Origin: Ligula intestinalis
Lineage: Eukaryota; Platyhelminthes; Cestoda; Diphyllobothriidea; Diphyllobothriidae
Assembly (NCBI GenBank): GCA_036362985.1
Contig: JAYGXS010000004.1
Location: forward strand, 3,595,825 to 3,659,824
DNA: 64,000 nt
Direction of reading: 5' to 3'
Below, in pieces: positions 1-12,035 of this stretch (its first letter is position 1; every line of letters begins with the position of its first letter). Made by a program: the position numbers and the translations under genes. The notes under the pieces were generated by a model. It was not told the DNA's origin. It saw only the letters and a program-made list of their open reading frames with translations, and did no database searches.

Positions 1-897
1 AATTCAGCAATTTTGTCTTCCACTTCGCTGCAATGCGTCTCGACGCGTCTGAAAACACGGTCCGTTCATGATTTGCCAGGGAGCGTTGCCTAGGCGAATG
101 CTTATAACATTGTTTCAAAAGTAACAGTTTGGTAGAGAGTGCTCGACGACTTACCCAGGCATGCGATGCTTCTGAGAGTTGCGTGATAACAAATAAATAT
201 TCCTTTCGGTCATAATGCTCTGCTCAACCACATGATGTACGGTTTAATCTGGCAGGCACCAGGGAAGAATTTCGCTCGAGGTTTTTATCAGCAAAATTGA
301 TTCGATGGACCTTCTGCAGGGATTAAACTGCTTTTGGAAACCTCTAACCCGCACCGTTTTGTTGTGGGCCGCGGTAGAATTATCCGAAGGTCATTTTTTG
401 CATTTTTTGTATAAAATTGTAAAAAAAATAGTTGGAGAACAGCGCTATCGAAATAACGAATATATCCATAAATAAAAGCAGCGTGACGTTTCGGATTAAT
501 GCTCGAACCCGCCATCAGATAAAACATCAGATAGGGGTAATTAATTTGCAAGGGGGTACGGTCTTTATAGGTTACAGTCGCTAGGCTACCCTATAAGTAT
601 GAAAACTTATGGTTTGCCTCCTCTCCCCTCATCGAGGATGTTTGCCCTTTGGTGCGTTAAGTGCTCGATGGTCCGCATTTGGGTTGTTAAGCGCTGAAAT
701 ACAATCACCCCTATTGGATACTGGCGTGAGAACGGCTCGGCCATCTAGCTCACCAATACCGGCGTTGAAAAATGTTCTCCTTAAGTGACAGGTGGCACTT
801 ACCAAACCAAGTTTCAACATCGAATGCGGGGTGGGCAGGTCACTGCGTCCGGTAATAGACGCCGCGTCCGTGAACCATGAGTTAAGCAGCTCGTGGC

Positions 898-1092
898 TCA
901 CGCGATTAACACCTCTGGCGAGACTTTCTGCCTTCTCCAACTTGAGTGTGTGACCGGTTTCTCGTCGAATGAGCCCTTTCCTGCGACATTTCTCCGCACT
1001 GCTGCCGTGTAGTGGGCCATTCGCGTAGCAGTTTGTTCGAAGTATTTGCCTTGTCCGCAACTGCACCAGATCCGATAAATTGCTCCAGACAT
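898..1092 (-). pseudogene. PLE GIY-YIG endonuclease fragment
   Basis: Minus-strand translation contains GAIYRIWCSCGQGKYFEQTA then RMAHYTAAVRR. This matches the GIY-YIG pattern of Penelope-like elements (I-Y ... K-Y, then Q-T-x-x-R-M and a basic stretch), with the central Y-I-G degraded to Y-F-E. Stops follow immediately, so it is a relic. Flanking DNA (560-880) is shared with the palindromic element at 36640-37485. Confidence 0.5.
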
Positions 1093-1261
1093 TATTCGAG
1101 GTCTGATGTTTGTTCCCGGTCTGTGAAAGAATCAAAATCCACGTGGTGCGAGGAGACGGCTGACGGCCTGCACGAAGTTCTTTAGGCGCGGAAGCCCTCA
1201 ACAAAATTAGGCCTCGGTGTGAGTTATTCTCTCGCCTCGTTTGCGGCGAGGTAAATGGACT

Positions 1262-1345
1262 TGTTGAGAAGAGGTAGATGTGACCACAATACATTTACTG
1301 CCTGACGTTTCGGCTTCCGTCGCTGATCCTTCGTCAGAGACAGTA
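1262..1345 (-). ncRNA. Minimal hammerhead-ribozyme motif with PLE tail
   Basis: On the minus strand the order is ACTGTCT, CTGACGA, a 19-nt stem-II region, GAAAC, GTC, AGGCAGT, then a TAAATG tract and a TCT-rich end. CTGACGA fits the hammerhead core CUGANGA. ACTGTCT pairs with AGGCAGT to give a 7-bp stem I including one G-U pair. Stem III is essentially absent, as in the dimer-acting hammerheads reported for Penelope-like elements (established knowledge). Confidence 0.55.
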
Positions 1346-1399
1346 GCAGAAACGGGTTTTTCATACACAGGGATTTGCACTATGTAGGGGAGGCAGTCA

Positions 1400-1620
1400 C
1401 TATACTACTGCATACCTATGACAGTTAACGGCAAACCTCCCCCCCCCTTCATCGAGGACAGTTTCCAGCTTGTGCGCTAATGGCTTGATGGTCTGTATGC
1501 GGGCCGTGACCTCCTGAACTTTCTTCATCCGTGCTGGAATCGGGCGGGACTGCTCGGCCATTTGGCATAGCGGTCTCTACGCCATGCGGAAATGGTCACA
1601 TAGCGCTCATACAAATTTTC
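1400..1620. repeat. PLE flanking repeat (pLTR-like)
   Basis: The tract 'ccccttcatcgagga...tgatggtc...' recurs at 605-735 and 36820-36920 and, inverted, at 37255-37340. Each copy adjoins a hammerhead motif, so I read it as part of the PLE terminal repeat. Confidence 0.5.
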
Positions 1621-1719
1621 AATAGATAGGAAGCATGCTGTATACCTTATAGGCGACATCGGTGAATTAAAGGACACGGTGTGTTATGGATGAACATTTC
1701 ACGGCTTTAATGAACCTCC

Positions 1720-1870
1720 AAAAAAAACTTTTTGAAACCGAAAGATACTCTTTCTTGAAATATAAAATTCGAAGCAGACGTACTTTTCTACTGAATCAGT
1801 AAAAGAAATAATGTTTCTGTGTATATTTTGTCTAGAAAATATATTTTATCTTATAGGATTAATGAAAAGC
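1720..1870 (-). repeat. AT-rich dispersed repeat T, copy 1
   Basis: Shares blocks such as CTAGAAAATAT and a GGTACTTTC-like motif with copies near 16255-16410, 41165-41345, 52465-52625 and 54435-54610. Non-coding; no ends or target duplication could be fixed. Confidence 0.4.
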
Positions 1871-2439
1871 AATGCAAAAATTGTACACAGCGTAATTCGC
1901 CTTATTATCCAGTACGCTTAGAATCGGCAGCATGAAAAGCCAGTATCCAGAGGTAAATGAAACAGCCTTACCTTACTCAACCGTACTCAATTGTTTTTTG
2001 AGTCAAAAACATATTTCGGTCGAGATAGGGGAATCTATTATCCTTATCGCTTTTCTGTAAATATTCCATGTTTAACTTGCAACGTATATTTCGCAAATAT
2101 GTTTTTTCGGCAATTTAGTATCGGCCCTATACAATTTCACTGATAATGAAAAAGGGGAGAATTGAACAGGGTTAATAAATGTCTTCTGACTAAAACTTAT
2201 GGTTTTCACCCCTTCCACATGGTGATATCGGCACGTAGGTTTCACTGCATTGGGAAAGGGGGAAAGTACGATAGGCTGTGGTTATTGGTTGCTTGGCTGC
2301 ACCCTTGTAGCGGGTCGTGCCTGCTTGACTAGCTCGCGTCGAAGTGCACTTTCCCAAACGCTCACCGATGTGCTTTCTCGACGTCTCGATCAGCCAATCA
2401 TAGTTCTCGCATCTATAAGGCGACGAATGAGGAGCTTGC

Positions 2440-2706
2440 ACGCGTGCCCGACGCAAGTTGCCGCTCCGCCCAAAATCTCCAGGCCGACCTACCCAATGAA
2501 AGATCTCCTTCTATCTGTCCTCTGGCCCGACTACTCTAAGACCTCACTTGGGCCCGGTCAACATACTGATCGGACGTATCTCTCCCAAGTCAATGTATTC
2601 TCCTCTTCCGTTGTGTACACAATAAACTCTTCCATCTACTCTGGCCTTTAAAGACTTCCCTCCTCAGCGCTAAGTAAACATGGTCTGAAGATGGCAGTTG
2701 CACGGT
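2440..2706 (+). repeat. SINE-like family A, copy 1
   Basis: The 3' part TGTACACAATAAA ... TACTCTGGCCT ... CATGGTCTGAAGAT ... GCAGTTGC recurs at 4870-5006, 5195-5300 (minus) and 23030-23208. No protein is encoded. The shared 3' end with variable 5' lengths fits a retroposed SINE. Confidence 0.55.
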
Positions 2707-2784
2707 TAGACTCTCTTAACCCCCTGTGATACTCTTATTAACAGCACTTGGCCGACCGATCAGTGACAGTAGCTACTGTCTCCT

Positions 2785-2876
2785 ACTCATGCCTCTGATC
2801 ATGAATCGGCGACGGATGTCAAAACGTCAGGCGAATAAACGTATTGTCCCAGCGATCGAGTCTTCTTCTTCTTCTC
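2785..2876 (+). ncRNA. Degenerate hammerhead motif with TCT tail
   Basis: Order: GCCT, CTGATCA, stem-II region, CAAAAC, GTC, AGGC, GAATAAA, TTGTCCCAGCGATCGAG, (TCT)n. GCCT and AGGC give a perfect 4-bp stem I. The core has two changes from CUGANGA and GAAA, so this copy is probably inactive. Confidence 0.45.
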
Positions 2877-4639
2877 AAAACGTAAGCCTATTCTTCTCAA
2901 ATACACCGAATTGAACTGAACTCATCTCACAACCAGGTACTGCCAACTGGCTGGGTGCATACAGTTGATGATCCACACGGCAGCCATACCATACTTCCAC
3001 TGACCGGGGGAAGGGGGGACAGGCGTTTGCTGAGAACATTAAAGCGCGCTCATTCACGTTTATTTGGCGTGTACAGTCAGTTCAGAATGAGTCAGACTCT
3101 TGGGACAGTGGAGGTCAGAGCAGGCTGCAAGCGGTCAGTACTCCGAGATGTTAGCGCGGCATCACATGACTGCAACTAAAAGTCGTGTCACAACATGAAA
3201 ACGAGGTCGAATGAAGGCTCACCTAATGAAACACCATCAAGTGCAGGGTCAGCTCTCTATTTCTGAACTTGTCAGGTGGTCTGAATGAAGCTTATTGGTA
3301 ACAATGACCCCATATTCTCTCGAAGTGCAGGAGTTTACTCTCGAAAATGACGGTTTCTACAGCTTTATCGCATGTAGAACAGAGACTTTGTTAGCCATTC
3401 CCGGAAGACTTACTAGACAACTGCTGACCACGAGAGTTTTCTAAAGTCGAACCTATCAGACGATCAGGAAACTAGGGGCTCACACTACCTGGTGCCGTAA
3501 ATTGCGTATCTCGCGAAATTTTCAACACAAATTTGAAATGCCCTTTCATTAGGTACGATTTTCTAGACGAGATTCTATAACTGTACCACCCAAAGGTGTT
3601 TCGGTTAAGCCAGAAAGTCGGCTTTCGAATGTGCGTTTTCTCTGTTGCCTGAAAAGGCACACGACAAAATATTATTACTTTAATAGTGCGAGTTTTTTTC
3701 TTCATTTTTTCAGCATATTTGATAGGAAGCATGCAAAAAACCCTCATTTAGACATTTGCCGATGCATAAGGTCTTCTGGAAGATTTCTACTCTAAGAAGG
3801 AGGTATCTTCCAGTTTCCCTCAAAATCAACAGAAACTATCTTCTTTACCAATTCAGCAGTCATTGTAGTAAATTGTGTTTGCAGGCGACCGAACAGAAGG
3901 GCATTACGTAATCAACTTTTTCGTAGGATTTTAATATTATTGATAGAAGCGATCAGGCCTCGGAGAAACTGGCAAACTACTCAGTATGCGGATGCGCCAA
4001 CGGTGAGGAATAATGATGTCAAATTCTCAGGTCGCGGCTCATGCGACGGGACCCAGTCACCTTTTTAAGTTTGACGAGGCCAAAATGCTCACAAGAGCGG
4101 ACAACTTTGTGAGTCGTTAATTGGTTGAGTCTTGGCCCTCTGACCCGCAAATAGTTAATGGGCACAGTGACCTCGCCCGACTATACATTACCTCGACAGA
4201 GTAATAAACCATATGGAGAGGACACAAGCGGCTTAAGGTTCCAGTGACAGCGAGTCACGCTGCCAAGTCCTAAGCAAACCAAGAAGCAAGAACGGTTATG
4301 AAATGTCGGCAAGTACCAACTCAGACGTGGACTAACGAGCAGGCATTGTCTCATATACTACCATCAATGATGGGGTGTGCATTTTTCTAACTGGATTAGG
4401 CACGCAGCCCCCCCCCGTCGCCCTCACCACCCGTATCCGTAAGTGCCTCTGAAGATTGTGTCGAGCGAGAATCCGAAACATCAGACCAATAATCGCCATG
4501 CTTTAGCACTTATTCTTCTTCACAACTGGAGTATCCTGGGATTACTCTTTAGTGGTCGCTGCTGCTCGACACCCTCCTAACTCTTGACGCCACAAACAAG
4601 GTCACTCAGAGCAGAAGACCTCGCGTGAAGGTAGTTTTC

Positions 4640-5006
4640 GGTGTGCTACGATCCAGACGCAAGTTGGCGCACGAGACATGGACCGCCCACGCCGGTGCCC
4701 ACCCTCGCACGGTCCAACCAATCAACATGAAGGCTGTCGAGACAAAGAGAGCTCTCAGCTGCCGCCCCGGATTACTGCCACTAGACCACACTTGGGATTT
4801 CATCCCGAGTGGGGCGGATGCAGGCAATGTCGTTGGCCGCTCTGACGACCACGCGCTCTCACAGGGCCCTAACGGTCGAACGCCATGCCAAACCTACTAC
4901 CCCTTCTCCAATTCCTTCTGTAAAGAATATATTCTTCCTACTACTCTGGACTTCCCATGACTTCTCTCTCATCTCCTAAGGAACCAGGTCCGGAAGATCA
5001 TAGCCG
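4640..5006 (+). repeat. SINE-like family A, copy 2
   Basis: Contains GACGCAAGTTG, TACTCTGGACTTC and a diverged GGTCCGGAAGATC end, matching copy 1. It faces copy 3 (5195-5590, minus) with about 190 bases between, forming a convergent pair. Confidence 0.45.
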
Positions 5007-5194
5007 TTAGGGTTAAACCTTATTAGCCTTAACACCCACTCGATAACTCTAGCTGATAGTCAATACTACGATCCCACCAATCTACTACTTTCCAACCGAA
5101 AGCATATTCTTGAATTTCGATTAGCCTTTAGTGATATGCACCACCTACCACATCTCTTGTTTTTGTTGCTTTATCGCAGGGGTTAAGAGATTTA

Positions 5195-5590
5195 AACGCT
5201 AGCAACTGCGATTTTCAGACCATGGTACCTCAGGAGAGAAGAATTCTGCGGAGGCCAGAGTAATAGGAATAATGCATTCTGTATACAGAGGAATGGAGAA
5301 TAAGCAGGAAGAAGTTTGACTTCGCAGCGCATGACCAGCCAGGAGTCCAGCCGTGTCCTACGTGCCGGTTTAGCAGCAGACATGCCAGCGGCCAGCGGTC
5401 ATTGACTGGGTCTGCCTACGCGTGCAGGCGTGTGATTCGTTGCCAGGCCAGGTGCCAGCTTTGCGGCACCTGTGATTGGCTGTTCCCGGAAATTGAGAAC
5501 AGCCGCCGTGAGCTTTGGCAAAGATTGCTTTGACGCGAGCTAGCCACGGCAACTGCAGCCCCCTCTCCACGCGCAGCCTCTCATACAAAG
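5195..5590 (-). repeat. SINE-like family A, copy 3 (inverted)
   Basis: The reverse strand reads TATTACTCTGGCCTC and CATGGTCTGAAAATCGCAG, the family A 3' end. GC-rich 5' part to about 5590. Confidence 0.5.
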
Positions 5591-5599
5591 ACAGTTTAA

Positions 5600-7320
5600 C
5601 CCTGGCCCTAGGTAGAGTACATCTCTCTCCCCCCTTAGCCTCACCTTCCCCTACGAAGTCTTTGTGCTCCGAACCTCGAATGGCATGAGAACATATTCTT
5701 CATCCTGTATGAAAAACTAATCCTATTCTTTTGAACAATAGACCATCCCAATCACTAGACGCTGCGGGTTTCCTACGTTAGTCCGTGCACAAGCCCCTCC
5801 CCCCTCCTCATCCCCAGCCTTCTGCTAATTAGGTTGGGGCATATGCTACGTATTAAAGAAAACTGGCTACTTATTAGCTTACGATCGGCCAGCACTGTCT
5901 CCGGGGGTGGTCGAGGAATGACAGGCGACAGATGTTCCCCTGAACGACTTCGCGAATCAATTGTCTAAGTCGTTCATGCTTCAGCGGTTAGATAGGTCCT
6001 GCCTCCACTAACTGGTCACGTGAGCATTTGGGGGGATTTAGCTAGACAAGGTCGATGCCCGCCTGGCTTGTTTGCGCTGCCATGTTGGCCCAGTGCTTCT
6101 TGGAAGAGGGGCTTCGTATACGACGACTAGGGCAAGTATAGGATAAGAATTATTTGTATAGCCGTCTAATTAGGACACATGAAAAGAAACCACCCACAAT
6201 ACCATATGTACTGCCTTTTGCAGGGATTTCTCTTCATATTTTCCTAATTTTGTGTGACACCTTTATAGATTGTCTGCTTCTGTTGTGATTTAATATATGA
6301 ATTTTCTCATTCAGTAGTGTTTTACTTGCATTCAAATTGATTTCAAAAAATAGGCTACTTGCGAGTTAGTTAACTAGTTACTTCTGCTTTTTACCATTTT
6401 TAAACTAAGTGGACGGGTTTTCAGTGGCTGCTGGTGTACTGAAACAAATGAGTTTTCGGCGTTCATTCTTCGTGGATTATGCTGTCCGCCCGTAAAATCC
6501 CTATTACTCCCCACCCGTGCGCCTACTACGGGCACCCTTGATTCTCGTTATATGACTGGGACTACGTAAGATACCATTGCCATACAACCTTCAGACCTCA
6601 GCTGTTAGAAGTCAGTCAAGTGCGTTTTCCGATTGCGAGCCTCTCCCAGTCCTGAATTATTGGACATTCTGCTCAATGAGCTTTCCTCCTATCGGTACTT
6701 CGGTGTTACTCTGACATCCAGTTGTTCATTCTCCCTTTTTATTGAAACTCCCTTCATTAAAATTGTTAAACTCCTATATTATATCCGTCGGTTACATCCT
6801 TATCGTACACCTTAAACCCTAATGTGACGACTTAGAGATGTCTTAATTTTCCTCCTCATTCTCTTCTGCTGTCCGTTCATTTTTCTAGCCTTGCTTAAAA
6901 ACGACTTTTTGATATTTAAACTCATCCACCTCGCAACGGCCAAGCAAGTCGCTGATCCCTTTCACTTTGAATTAATGGATGCGGGGTCTTCCCATACTAT
7001 GTACCGAACATTCCGACATATGTCTGGCTGTAAATTGACATGTCAGCATTCTGTACTGCAAGTCCTAGCAACTCACGTGTAATAAACAGAAATCAAGAAG
7101 CTGAAATTATACTTTTCGCCATAATAGACGAGGATTTCATGCAAAGCTTTAGAGTTTGAGCATTTTATTAATTTATCCGTGTTCTCAGGGCGTATAGCAC
7201 TTTATTACTGACAATTTTGGATATTCTCTTCGAAATAAAGCGTATTCCTTACTTCCTGTCAAAGCAATTCAAAGGTACAGATACCACTACTGCCAATACA
7301 AGCGAACATGCGCGTCCCAG
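5600..7320. other. No gene seen
   Basis: Mixed-composition DNA with short chance reading frames only. I see no splice-bounded exon, repeat end or RNA gene. Confidence 0.4.
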
Positions 7321-7324
7321 AAAG

Positions 7325-7425
7325 CAATTGAGGAGAAGACTCGATCGTTGGGACAATATGTTTATTCACCTGACGTTTGGACATCTGTTGCGGATTCGTC
7401 ATCAGAGCCATGGGTAGGACACAGT
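7325..7425 (-). ncRNA. Hammerhead motif, left arm of an inverted pair
   Basis: The minus strand gives GGCT, CTGATGA (7405-7399), stem-II region, CCAAAC, GTC, AGGTGAATAAAC, then TTGTCCCAACGATCGAGTC and a TCT-type tail. The core CTGATGA is perfect; GAAAC has become CAAAC. It faces the copy at 7480-7560. Confidence 0.5.
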
Positions 7426-7479
7426 AGCAGAAACGGGTGTTTCTGAATTACTACTGCTACTTCTGCTATTGTTTCATAC

Positions 7480-7560
7480 TCAGGTCTCTGATGATGAATC
7501 CGCGATGGATATCGAAACGTCAGGCAAATAAACGTATTGTCCCAGCGATCAAGTCTTCTT
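7480..7560 (+). ncRNA. Hammerhead motif, well conserved
   Basis: Order: GTCT, CTGATGA (7488-7494), TGA-ATCC-GCGAT-GGAT-AT as stem II with an internal loop, CGAAAC, GTC, AGGC, AAATAAAC, TTGTCCCAGCGATC, TCTTCTTCT. GTCT/AGGC gives a 4-bp stem I with one G-U pair. All core residues (CUGAUGA, GAAA, UC) are intact. Stem III is reduced to the C-G flanking GUC, as in PLE-type minimal hammerheads. Confidence 0.6.
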
Positions 7561-8329
7561 CTCGATACCATTACTGTTGAAGTGATTGGTTAATGCAATT
7601 AAGTACAGGTACGTGAGTGTGAATAGCCAGTAGTCAGCGTTAATAAGTACCACGAGCTGATACTCAAGAAAATACGGTTTTATTTGAGCACAGTTTTCCC
7701 TGTTTGAGCAGAAAAATGTTCCTAAGGAATACAAGGTGAAGACAGCGACCCAGCGCCTAAAACCCAGCCGCCTATTCACTCGCACGAAGCCGGTTGGTTG
7801 CTTTCAAACCTCCTTTCTGGGCTCTTTGCAGACATTTCCCCTCTCTCGTTTGGCCCGTCGCCGCGTATTTTCCTCACTTTGTGTGAATTTCCACGAGGTG
7901 AGAGCTCTCTCTCTCTGAAATTAGCTCCCATCCGTCGGGACCTTCAGAGCCGGGGTATTCGTCATTTAATAGGTGCGTTCTTCCTGACCCTGAGGCCAGC
8001 GTAGGCAACCGAGCGAAAGTAATAAGCGAGATCAGTGCGCCTCACTGAGTTCTGATCAGTACAACCATAAGAAGTGTTAATGCGCACACCTTCTTCGGAC
8101 GCTCCATTTGAGGCCTTAAACAGGGGGGAGGGCGGGGTCACTAGCCCGGGGGGAGAAGCAATTAATTAAAATGCTTTTGATTAACTGCACGCGCGCGTGG
8201 ATATTGCGACCTTTGTGGTGGGATTTTTAAACAAAGGTGGAAATTAAATAAACAGGCACGTAAAGTATGCTTGATCTCGCGTCTGTCCTCTTCGATAACC
8301 GGACTGACAACGGTTAATTTTATAGTTTG

Positions 8330-8550
8330 AAGCGTATTCGTGATAGGCATATGAACAGTGCCTGCAAAGACTGGGTAGACCGGAATGGTCATTTCAGCTA
8401 GCCATATCCAATTCCAGATGGCGCACTAGCCGAGGCTGAAAACCGCAACTTGTGGTGTAGCCATCAAACGCCCCCAGTTGGCTATGGCTGACTGCCAACG
8501 GCCAAAGAACCGGAAATAGCCATTCCAGTTTCCTTTTTCTTTACGGTCAT
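8330..8550. repeat. tRNA-derived SINE family B, two opposed copies
   Basis: The minus strand at 8410-8330 and the plus strand at 8470-8550 both carry the TGGCTATGGCT / GGTCATTTCAGTCT-type body seen near 14660-14760, 27290-27365 and 33960-34050. Confidence 0.4.
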
Positions 8551-9638
8551 TAGCCGCTGCGTGGCTGCTAGCGGGGTCCCAGGAGGAGCCCCAGGGCGGG
8601 ACAGGAGAAGTGGGTCCCATGACCTATCCGTGAGCGTTCACCCCGCCCATGTACTCTCGCAATTTAAGTCAACTTGTTCGATAAGAGCCCCCCCCCAGAT
8701 TTTTTACGACTTTATTATGAGTTCTGACCTCGCTAATACTCACCCCAGATGCATTCCTCGGTCTCCGCTAACGTTCTCGTAGGGGCAAGGACCTCTTGTT
8801 CGTGTTATTCCACAAACACTTCCCATATGAATTTGATGGGGCCAATTTTGCGGCCTCAGATCCTTTCTCGAGCGCGGGACGGGAAGGCCAGTGTGCAAGC
8901 TACCACATCACAGAAACCTGTGGTTAGATAGGGCCGCATGATTATGATAGAATAAACCACATGAGTCGACACAATTCATCGAGTCAGGTTGTCTACCGGA
9001 CACACCAACTTCTCTAAGGTCCTGCGCTAACGGGGGCTAGCAAAAGCCAAACCAGTGCCTATACGGCTAACGAATCTAGTGCTGCGCTGTCAGGAGACGC
9101 TAATATAGGTTCTCTCTGTCCCTCTTTCGCAGCTGACGCCGATGCCAGATGGTGATCGTAGGTCGCCTTCACCCCCTGGCGACAGGTGTTCATTCCGCTT
9201 ACGTGATAATGATTTTCATTTCGCGTACTCAGCCCATGACCAATACTCACAACTTACCCTGCTCTCCCCTCCCCCAGTTAAATGACCTCTGCACGCCCAT
9301 CTTGCCATGCGGGTGGGATGGAAACGATGATTATTAATCATAAGAAATTTAGAACTCCGGTACAAATCTCCCCTTTTTTCATCATCAATTATAAATGAGG
9401 TCAGCTACTGGCTGACTGGCTTACGCCGTTGTTGGGTACCCAACAGGTCCTACTCGCTGTGCCAACGTCTCAATAAACTTACAGAAAATGAATGTTCTAT
9501 TCGCTCTGCTTAACGGGATCCGGTTATGGGATCCCAATGGTTAACTAGGTCAGTATCTTAAGCCAGAGAAGGCCTCGGAGGCAGGCTTTCTCATCGTACC
9601 TTCTTTCGGCGCGGAATGTGACAAAGAAAAAGGAAGAT

Positions 9639-9708
9639 TCGCCGGCCGGGAATCGAACCCGGGCCGCCCGCGCAGCAGACGAGCGTTCTACCACTGAACC
9701 ACCGGCGC
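9639..9708 (-). tRNA. tRNA-Gly-like gene, atypical anticodon (probable pseudogene)
   Basis: The minus strand folds as a 70-nt tRNA with the D-arm GGTTCAGTGGTAGAA and the T-arm CCGGGTTCGATTCCCGG, both typical of eukaryotic tRNA-Gly and serving as A and B boxes for RNA polymerase III. The anticodon loop reads CTGCTGC, giving GCT instead of GCC, and the first acceptor pair is mismatched. A sibling with a GCC anticodon lies 430 bases away and shares about 100 bases of 5' flank. Confidence 0.55.
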
Positions 9709-10068
9709 ACGGCCCAAGCCGCTCTTTCGTTGCCTTTGAACTGTACGCTGCCAACAGAAGCACTGACTTCTAGCCAATCAAACCAGTCGGAAGGATGGGG
9801 TGCTGCACCGTAGTTGCCGACACGCAGACCCATTTGGGTGCATCCTGCAAATTTCATGCAGCCAGAGGCACATCAATAAAGGGTCTCTATTACGTGTCTA
9901 AGACCGGAGATAAAAACCATATTAGTTGACAACTATACTTGAAGGGGGTTGGAAGCATCTGATATACTTGGCCTCCGGTGCGGGCTGGGAAGACAAGAGG
10001 GTCCTTGAAACGGCCTACTTCTCCAAGGCGCTGGCTTCCGTCAAAGACTGGTAAAAGGAGTGGGACCT

Positions 10069-10138
10069 GCGCCGACCGGGAATCGAACCCCGACCGCCCG
10101 CGTGGCAGGCGAGCATTCTACCACTGAACCACCGGCGC
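10069..10138 (-). tRNA. tRNA-Gly(GCC)
   Basis: The minus strand gives acceptor GCGCCGG paired with TCGGCGC (one G-U), D-arm GGTTCAGTGGTAGAA, anticodon loop CTGCCAC (GCC) and T-loop GTTCGATTC. One T-stem pair is mismatched. It could be functional or a tRNA-derived repeat, because the upstream flank is shared with the copy at 9639-9708. Confidence 0.6.
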
Positions 10139-10639
10139 GCACAGCCCAAGCTGCTCTTTCGTCGCCTTTGGACTTTATGCCTCCCGTCGCCGTCGCCTGC
10201 AGAAGCACTGACTACCAGCCAATCGAAACAGTCGGAGGGATGCGGCAATGCACTGCCATCGGTGGCACACATGCACGCACGCACGCTTGCTATGCTGCAG
10301 CTGCCACAACCACCTTACAACCAGTCAAAACTCTTCACTATTGCGAAACCTGCGTGGTTCAAATACCAGGACAATAATATCTCATGGGCTGTAAGCAGTA
10401 CACCACCGATGGATTATAATTATCACAGCTCCACAAACGTAAGACAATAACCCGCATTGATACCCTGGCGATTAACTGATTGCGTTAAAATATCTCCCAT
10501 GTCATCACGTCCTCGTGAATATAAAAGCTGTTCGTACGCGTTTCCGCGTACTCGACCCATAACCATATACTCACAGTCTACCCTGTCTAACAGTTTTAGC
10601 TTGCAAATATCCACTACCACCCTAGCGCCAGTCTTGTTT

Positions 10640-11900
10640 GATTCCTAACCACTGAAGACACGGCGAAATTGTATTATTTCTTGAGAAATATTCATAAGAT
10701 TGGTCTTGGTAATACTCATCCTTAAAAATTTACATAATTTATTCGTGTCACCAAAGCAAGCCAATACCACAGGGCTTTGATTTACAGGAGCGGTGGTAAA
10801 ATGAATGCTTTTCCTTTCATATTTCGAGGTGGCTTGTCAAGCGTACAACATATTTGAACAAGAAACAAACGTAACAGCCCTGTAAAAACTACTATAATTA
10901 TGCTATATTTCTGTGATATCTAAACATCGGTGTATCCACTATGCCTATAATCTTATATAATTTGCTTTCAATATTTGAAACGATTGGTTTCTAGTAGACT
11001 AAAGGAATATTTTTATATGCTATCGCTAAAAGCCAATAGAAATATTTTCTACATTACCGTCATTTGTGTTTTACAGAAGTCCGGGGTTATAAAATACCAT
11101 GGTGCTACTTAGAAAGTATCCTTACCGCAGTCTTTTTAAAGGAAACCAGTAACTAACTGGCTTGAGCGGGTTAAGTTAGAGCTTGATTATTTTCAGGCAT
11201 TAATTAGTAGAAATGATGACGCAAGGCAATAATTGTGCTCGACTCGACAGAAGAAATTTGTTGTTTAGGTGGTGTTGGTGTCCTATCTGGTGGCGAAATC
11301 TACAAAGGCTTACGAAATCGTCCTCTACAAAGGCTTACGAAATCTTCTTCGAGGCATATTTTCCCGATTGTCGCCAGCTTTTTAACTTTTAATTTTATTA
11401 AACAGGAAAAAGAATATAACTTATAGGCTTCTTAACCTATAAAGGTAGGTAATAATTAAAATCTTACCACAACAAATCAGAATTTCAAGAAAGTACGAGT
11501 GAGTTATTAGGTTAGACATTTGAAAGAAAAACTCCATGGGTGTTTATTCCGAGAGTCATACAGAAATTCCTCGGACTAAACAGCCAAGACAGGGTAGTCA
11601 TTTTTATTGTTGATTAAGAGGCAGCACCCCAGTTGTCGACACCGGCGTCGACAACAACCTACTAGCTGTTAGCCCATACACGACAGACGACGACAGTTCT
11701 CCCGTCGATTTCGACGATGGGCACCACGCGCTCCAACAAGCCGCAGCAAACGCTGAAGCAAGCCGAAGCATACACGGGAGCAAGCTGGGCAAGCAACACG
11801 AAAGCGACAGCAAGCGGGAGCAACGCAGAGAACTTGCACGAGAGAAAACAGGAGTTTAGGCAGACTCGCGCAGAATCTACCCACTCGCTCGCCACTCCCA
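10640..11900. other. No gene seen
   Basis: AT-rich to about 11600, then a GC-richer stretch. A 21-base direct repeat with AAAGGCTTACGAAATC occurs near 11306 and 11328. I found no exon or RNA gene. Confidence 0.4.
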
Positions 11901-11904
11901 CCTC

Positions 11905-12035
11905 CGTATCCGGTGTAAAGACAAAGTCAATAAGACCGGGGATGAGGGAGGGTGTAGGTGGCTGGCGCGATAAACACTCAGCACGCGCACACTTGACACA
12001 GCCATCTCGCTAGGTATGCCCCCGACTGTTAGCCC
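11905..12035 (+). repeat. Dispersed repeat R, copy 1
   Basis: Shares GGCTGGCGCGA, ACGCG...ACC and TCTCGCTAGGTATGCCCC with 21440-21600 (plus) and, inverted, the first blocks with 23240-23385. Confidence 0.55.

Noticed and set aside
629..1294. 221-codon minus-strand frame as a novel gene
   Set aside because: It overlaps PLE repeats in a different frame from the GIY-YIG relic and has no domain pattern.
8290..8392. Apparent minus-strand exon with TTTGCAG acceptor and an IKLTVVSPVIEED-like peptide
   Set aside because: The acceptor region is the body of a family B SINE, and the phase does not fit after exon 13.
9591..10377. Open frames ending in GSIPGRR-type peptides and the complementary plus frame
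   Set aside because: These are translations through tRNA-Gly-like genes, a well-known artefact.
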